Origin: Ignavibacteriaceae bacterium | GTDB taxonomy: Bacteria; Bacteroidota; Ignavibacteria; Ignavibacteriales; Ignavibacteriaceae | Direction of reading: 5' to 3' | Assembly (NCBI GenBank): GCA_031292455.1 | Contig: JARLHC010000075.1 | Coordinates: 1-64,000 of the forward strand | DNA: 64,000 nt | The notes under the pieces: model-generated | What the model saw: the letters and a program-made list of their open reading frames with translations, nothing else | Told to the model about the DNA's origin: nothing | Databases searched by the model: none | Part shown: positions 60,831-64,000 of the stretch, piece after piece | How positions within the stretch are numbered: position 1 is the stretch's first letter | Layout: every line of letters starts with the position of its first letter | Position numbers and translations under genes: made by a program

Positions 60831-61592
60831 TTGATAAAAGTCCTCATCATAGAAGATAAACAGGATAATCTGAAAATCATTAAGGATGTTTTGGATTCCT
60901 CTCAGTATACTACCCATTACTCCCATGATAAAAAAGATGGTGTTGAAATAGCTATACACTATAAACCGGATTTGATTCTGTTCCATTTTGGTGGTTTTGA
61001 TGATCTGGTTTATTTGAACCAAATTCTAAATAATGATGCTACAGCTTTTATTCCATTATTGATAATTCCGATTAAACCTTCATTTGAAGATCAGAGGGTG
61101 TTAATGGAATTGGGTGTTGCAGACTATCTTCCTGAACAATTTATTGAGTCGTCACTTCTAAAAACTATTGTCAATCTCCTCGGTAAAATTCGGAAATTGA
61201 AACAATCCATTAGTGAACAAATGGAGACTTTTGAAGAGATTGAAAAATCGGTAAAACAATCTGATCATCTTTTAGTAAAACTTGGAACTAAATTAAAACT
61301 AATTAAATTTTCAGATATCCTTTGCATTACAGCACTAAAAGAGTATAGCAAAATAAAAACTAACGACAACTTTGAAATTCTTGTCCGTAAATCTATGCGC
61401 AATTGGGTGAAGATGCTCCCCTCTAATTCATTCCTTCGAATTCATCGTGCAACAATTATTAACATTAATTACATTGATAAAATTAGTCAGAATAATGGTC
61501 GAACCTATACTGTTTCTTTGAAAGGTGCTAAAGATACTTTCGATTTCAGTTACCGCTATGCTAATATTATGCGTCGTTCCTTTCCAACCTGA
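60831..61592 (+). CDS. LytTR-family regulator with degenerate receiver
   Basis: A protein of 253 residues from a TTG start at 60831; no clear ribosome site. The N-terminal receiver has VLIIEDK at residues 4-10, but His52 takes the place of the phospho-acceptor Asp (PDLILFHFGG) and the usual KPF lysine is absent (YLPEQF). It is therefore probably not phosphorylated in the normal way. The C-terminal LytTR DNA-binding domain (about 150-250) has VKLGTKLKLIKFSDILCI, SFLRIHRATIININYI and the tail FSYRYANIMRRSF. It lies divergent to the amt operon and may regulate it. Confidence 0.88.
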   Translation: MIKVLIIEDKQDNLKIIKDVLDSSQYTTHYSHDKKDGVEIAIHYKPDLILFHFGGFDDLVYLNQILNNDATAFIPLLIIPIKPSFEDQRVLMELGVADYLPEQFIESSLLKTIVNLLGKIRKLKQSISEQMETFEEIEKSVKQSDHLLVKLGTKLKLIKFSDILCITALKEYSKIKTNDNFEILVRKSMRNWVKMLPSNSFLRIHRATIININYIDKISQNNGRTYTVSLKGAKDTFDFSYRYANIMRRSFPT

Positions 61593-61624
61593 TCCTGATC
61601 GCAATAAAATAATCTAAAATAATA

Positions 61625-62035
61625 TTACTGCTGTTTTGCCCCGCTCCTTTTATTTGAACTTATTAAACTATCTATACTCCAAATGCCTCCCCCGTATGCT
61701 GAAAAAAATAAAAATATAAAACAATAAACTACAGCCAGCTCACCTCTGTTTACAAGTGGTAATATAGCGGCTGGGGCATGCGCAGTCCAATAAGCATAAG
61801 CCATTTCACCGCTGGCTAAAAATGCAGCCCATCGCGTTCCTAAACCAATCATAATAAGTATGCCGCCGAAAAACTCAATAGGACCGGCAATCCAAAGTAT
61901 ATGCCATGGGAGGTTAATTCCTGCAGGTAAAGGTGGATAACCTAACAATTTCTGTGAACCATGACAAATAAATAGAAATCCTGCAATTATACGAAGGATA
62001 GCATATGTCTGTTTCTCATATTTTCTCATAACCAT
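61625..62035 (-). CDS. DoxX-family membrane protein
   Basis: A protein of 136 residues with four hydrophobic helices. The DoxX signature is present in LRIIAGFLFICHGSQKLLG and AGPIEFFGGILIMIGLGTRWAAF, and in MAYAYWTAHAP. It is related to the small subunit of thiosulfate:quinone oxidoreductase and to redox-linked membrane proteins, but the function of stand-alone members is mostly unknown. AGAGGAAATT precedes the ATG at 62035. It is a single gene. The 297-base region after it (62036-62332) is A/T-rich, with no element I can name. Confidence 0.9.
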   Translation of the reverse strand: MVMRKYEKQTYAILRIIAGFLFICHGSQKLLGYPPLPAGINLPWHILWIAGPIEFFGGILIMIGLGTRWAAFLASGEMAYAYWTAHAPAAILPLVNRGELAVVYCFIFLFFSAYGGGIWSIDSLISSNKRSGAKQQ

Positions 62036-62332
62036 AATTTCCTCTTGATAATTAAGTTTTCATTTATTACAAGATGCACCGAACTTTCTGGCCCACCATT
62101 AATTTGTATTTAAAATTACATTAATAGTATTTCAGTATTTATTTTTATCCGGAGAATTAATTTCTCATTTTACTCCTTTAACTTAAATACCGTTTCTTGC
62201 AATTATTATTCTTTTTAATACATATTCAATTACCTGTGAATTTATACTCCTATTTTTCTATTTTTATTGAGATAACCGTCACAATTTTGTTTTTATTGCT
62301 TTGAACTTAGTAATCTTAAAAGGATTCAGATA

Positions 62333-63154
62333 ATGCTTGATCAGGAAAATAATATTTTAATAAAACCAATTGGCATGGTTCGGTCAGAAAGTGTTAATCG
62401 CTATGAAACTCCTCGACAGGGTATCCTTGCAGGTAGTAAAATATCGGTTATTAAACTTAACTCAGGTTTCAACTTCGAACAGGCACTAAAAAATCTGGAA
62501 GGTTTTGAAAGGATATGGGTTATTTATTGGTTCCATTTAAATAATAATTGGAAACCAATGGTCACTCCTCCACGCCATACACGAAAAAAAATAGGTGTGT
62601 TTGCCACTCGTGCGCCATATAGGCCAAATCAAATAGGCATTAGTTGTGTGAAACTGGAAAAAGTGGGTAAATTAGAGATATTCATTTCTGAATCAGATAT
62701 ACTTGATGGCTCACCGGTGTTAGATATTAAACCCTATCTTCCGTATTCTGATTCCTTTCCCCTTGCCTCCACTGGATGGGTAAAAAGTGGAATAGAGAAT
62801 ATATATAAGGTTATTTTTCAACCGAAGGCTCATGTGCAATGCGAATGGCTTAATAATCAAGCGCGTATTAATCTGGAAAGTTTTACACGCCTTCAGCTTG
62901 AGTTTAACCCTACCGATGCATCCAGAAAAAGAATTTCACTGCTTAAGTCAGGAAATATGAAAAAAGAGTCTCTCGTTTTGGCATATAGAACTTGGCGTAT
63001 CATTTATCATGTAAATGAAAGAAATAAAAAAGTAACAGTTAAAGAAATCCGCTCCGGTTATACCTCTGATGAATTAAATGATACCCATAAGGATAAATAC
63101 AATGATAAATGTCTTCATGAAAAATTTATTGACTATTTCAATTGTATGGAGTAG
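62333..63154 (+). CDS. trmO: tRNA (N6-threonylcarbamoyladenosine(37)-N6)-methyltransferase TrmO
   Basis: A protein of 273 residues. The YaeB/TsaA-like barrel (about 8-160) has IGMVRSE, FERIWVIYWFH, KKIGVFATRAPYRPNQIGIS and SDILDGSPVLDIKPYLPY, which form the S-adenosylmethionine site of TrmO. A C-terminal domain of about 100 residues follows, as in full-length TrmO (RISLLKSGNMKKE, WRIIYHVNERNKKVTVKEIRSGY). It methylates t6A37 in threonine tRNAs. Single gene. Confidence 0.92.
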   Translation: MLDQENNILIKPIGMVRSESVNRYETPRQGILAGSKISVIKLNSGFNFEQALKNLEGFERIWVIYWFHLNNNWKPMVTPPRHTRKKIGVFATRAPYRPNQIGISCVKLEKVGKLEIFISESDILDGSPVLDIKPYLPYSDSFPLASTGWVKSGIENIYKVIFQPKAHVQCEWLNNQARINLESFTRLQLEFNPTDASRKRISLLKSGNMKKESLVLAYRTWRIIYHVNERNKKVTVKEIRSGYTSDELNDTHKDKYNDKCLHEKFIDYFNCME

Positions 63155-63221
63155 TTGCCCCTTCTTTATTATATTAAAATGTATAAATTATTTATTATCA
63201 GTCATATATCTTACTTAACAA

Positions 63222-64000
63222 ATGAAGAAATTAAAAAAATCAAGACGAAACCTTAATGAATCAATTCAAATTGTCAGCCCGCCAATAAACCTTGCCTATA
63301 ATAAATATTTTCCGGCAAAGTTTGAGCTTACTATAAATTATATTCTCGCAGCTATAGCTGTAGCTATGGGATTAATCTTTTTATTCAAAGCTAAAACAAT
63401 AAATGGCTATTTTTGTTTTCCGCTTGATGATTCCTGGATTCACCTTACTTTCGCACGTAATCTCGTTGATTACGGAAGTTTTTCATATTATAAAAATCAG
63501 CTTGTAACATCAGGTTCAACGTCTCCCTTGTATACATTTATCCTGGCTGCTCTTTATTCCTTTTCAAAGAACGAATTTATTATTAGTTATGTTATAGGTA
63601 TTAGTTCCTTTGCTCTTTCGGTATTCTTTATGTTTAAATTAGCAAAGTTACATTTCGTGTCAGCAATATGGCTTGCATTTTTAACTTCATTATTATTAGC
63701 GCTTCAATCCGATTTAAATCTTATTGCGGTTTCTGGCATGGAAACAACAATGTTTATCGCTCTTATTATTATATCTTTGTACAATTATCAAAAGAAAAGC
63801 TTTAAAGCTCTTGGTATATGTCTGGGGCTGTTGCTTTGGTGTCGCCCCGATGGCCTTATCCTTTGGGTCGCTATTTTAGGTGACTATTTTATTGGTACAC
63901 TTTCGGCAAAAAGTAAAAAAGATTCCCCCTTTTTCCTAAAAACTTTGATTGTTCCATTTTCTATCGCCGGAGGGATGGCCATTCTGTATTTCTTATTTAA
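63222..64000 (+). CDS. GT-C-type membrane glycosyltransferase (partial, 3' end outside window)
   Basis: The frame is open from the ATG at 63222 to the end of the window (259 codons). A basic N-terminus is followed by helix 1 (about 36-58). The loop motif FPLDDSWIHLTFARNLVDYG with TSGSTSPLYTFILAAL is typical of GT-C polyprenyl-phosphate-dependent glycosyltransferases. Further helices and an LLLWCRPDGLILWVAIL segment follow. The acidic DD pair in the first loop is the likely catalytic site. It should transfer a lipid-linked sugar on the outer face of the inner membrane. The acceptor is unknown. Confidence 0.78.
   Translation, partial: MKKLKKSRRNLNESIQIVSPPINLAYNKYFPAKFELTINYILAAIAVAMGLIFLFKAKTINGYFCFPLDDSWIHLTFARNLVDYGSFSYYKNQLVTSGSTSPLYTFILAALYSFSKNEFIISYVIGISSFALSVFFMFKLAKLHFVSAIWLAFLTSLLLALQSDLNLIAVSGMETTMFIALIIISLYNYQKKSFKALGICLGLLLWCRPDGLILWVAILGDYFIGTLSAKSKKDSPFFLKTLIVPFSIAGGMAILYFLF

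Overview
The window looks like chromosomal DNA of an anaerobic or facultative member of the Bacteroidota/Chlorobi lineage, most likely Ignavibacteria. Three secreted proteins end in a type IX secretion (T9SS/Por) sorting domain with the NYPNPFNP signature usual in that group. Many exported proteins and lipoproteins are present, the DNA is A/T-rich, and an anaerobic 2-oxoacid:ferredoxin oxidoreductase pair (korAB) is present. I see no rRNA, CRISPR array, transposase or recognisable prophage. This placement is an inference from gene content, not from a marker-gene comparison.

Layout. 0-4.5 kb: tail of an LptD-like outer-membrane protein, a YacP-like NYN RNase, a secreted TPR protein and a single-domain response regulator. 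4.5-6.7 kb: a very A/T-rich stretch of four orphan membrane or secreted genes whose leader shares a 54-bp repeat with the TPR gene. 6.7-10.6 kb: an exbB-exbD-tonB-TlpA-like operon and a DedA protein. 11-13.1 kb: a T9SS cargo protein. 13.2-16.8 kb: pdxH, a PhoR/OmpR-type two-component pair and a CDF metal exporter. 16.9-22.5 kb: a divergent locus with four orphan genes on the minus strand and a PAS kinase/NarL regulator plus two orphan genes on the plus strand. The two arms are separated by a perfect 14-bp palindrome. 22.7-25 kb: mntP, suhB and a methyltransferase.

25.1-30.7 kb is the most striking region: one operon coding for four multiheme c-type cytochromes (9, 4, 14 and 7 haem motifs, 34 in all) and an outer-membrane beta-barrel. 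The 9-haem protein carries a T9SS sorting domain, so it should be placed on the cell surface by the Bacteroidota-specific route. I read the set as a porin-cytochrome conduit for extracellular electron transfer with a T9SS-delivered outer cytochrome.

30.9-44.1 kb is mostly housekeeping: rplU-rpmA, a glycosyltransferase, a VanX-like dipeptidase, korAB, nrnA, pepA, a Lol-type ABC transporter and four tRNAs (Pro, Arg, His, Glu). 44.2-47.3 kb: a T9SS polysaccharide deacetylase, decayed gene remnants and a secreted SnoaL-like protein. 47.5-57.6 kb: three DUF4876 lipoprotein paralogues, two of them a tandem duplication of promoter, gene and terminator. All three use TTG starts and share a 31-bp upstream element. 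Between them lie a TMTC-like TPR membrane protein and a large hybrid histidine kinase whose periplasmic sensor has a CXXCH haem motif. 57.8-64 kb: a 31-residue membrane peptide, a sensor-like membrane protein, an Amt transporter with a TorF-like porin, a LytTR regulator with a degenerate receiver, DoxX, TrmO and the start of a GT-C glycosyltransferase.

Functionally, the cytochrome operon (respiration to outside acceptors), the haem-bearing kinase (possible redox sensing) and the T9SS cargoes fit a cell that does much of its redox and polymer chemistry at its surface. That link is inference.
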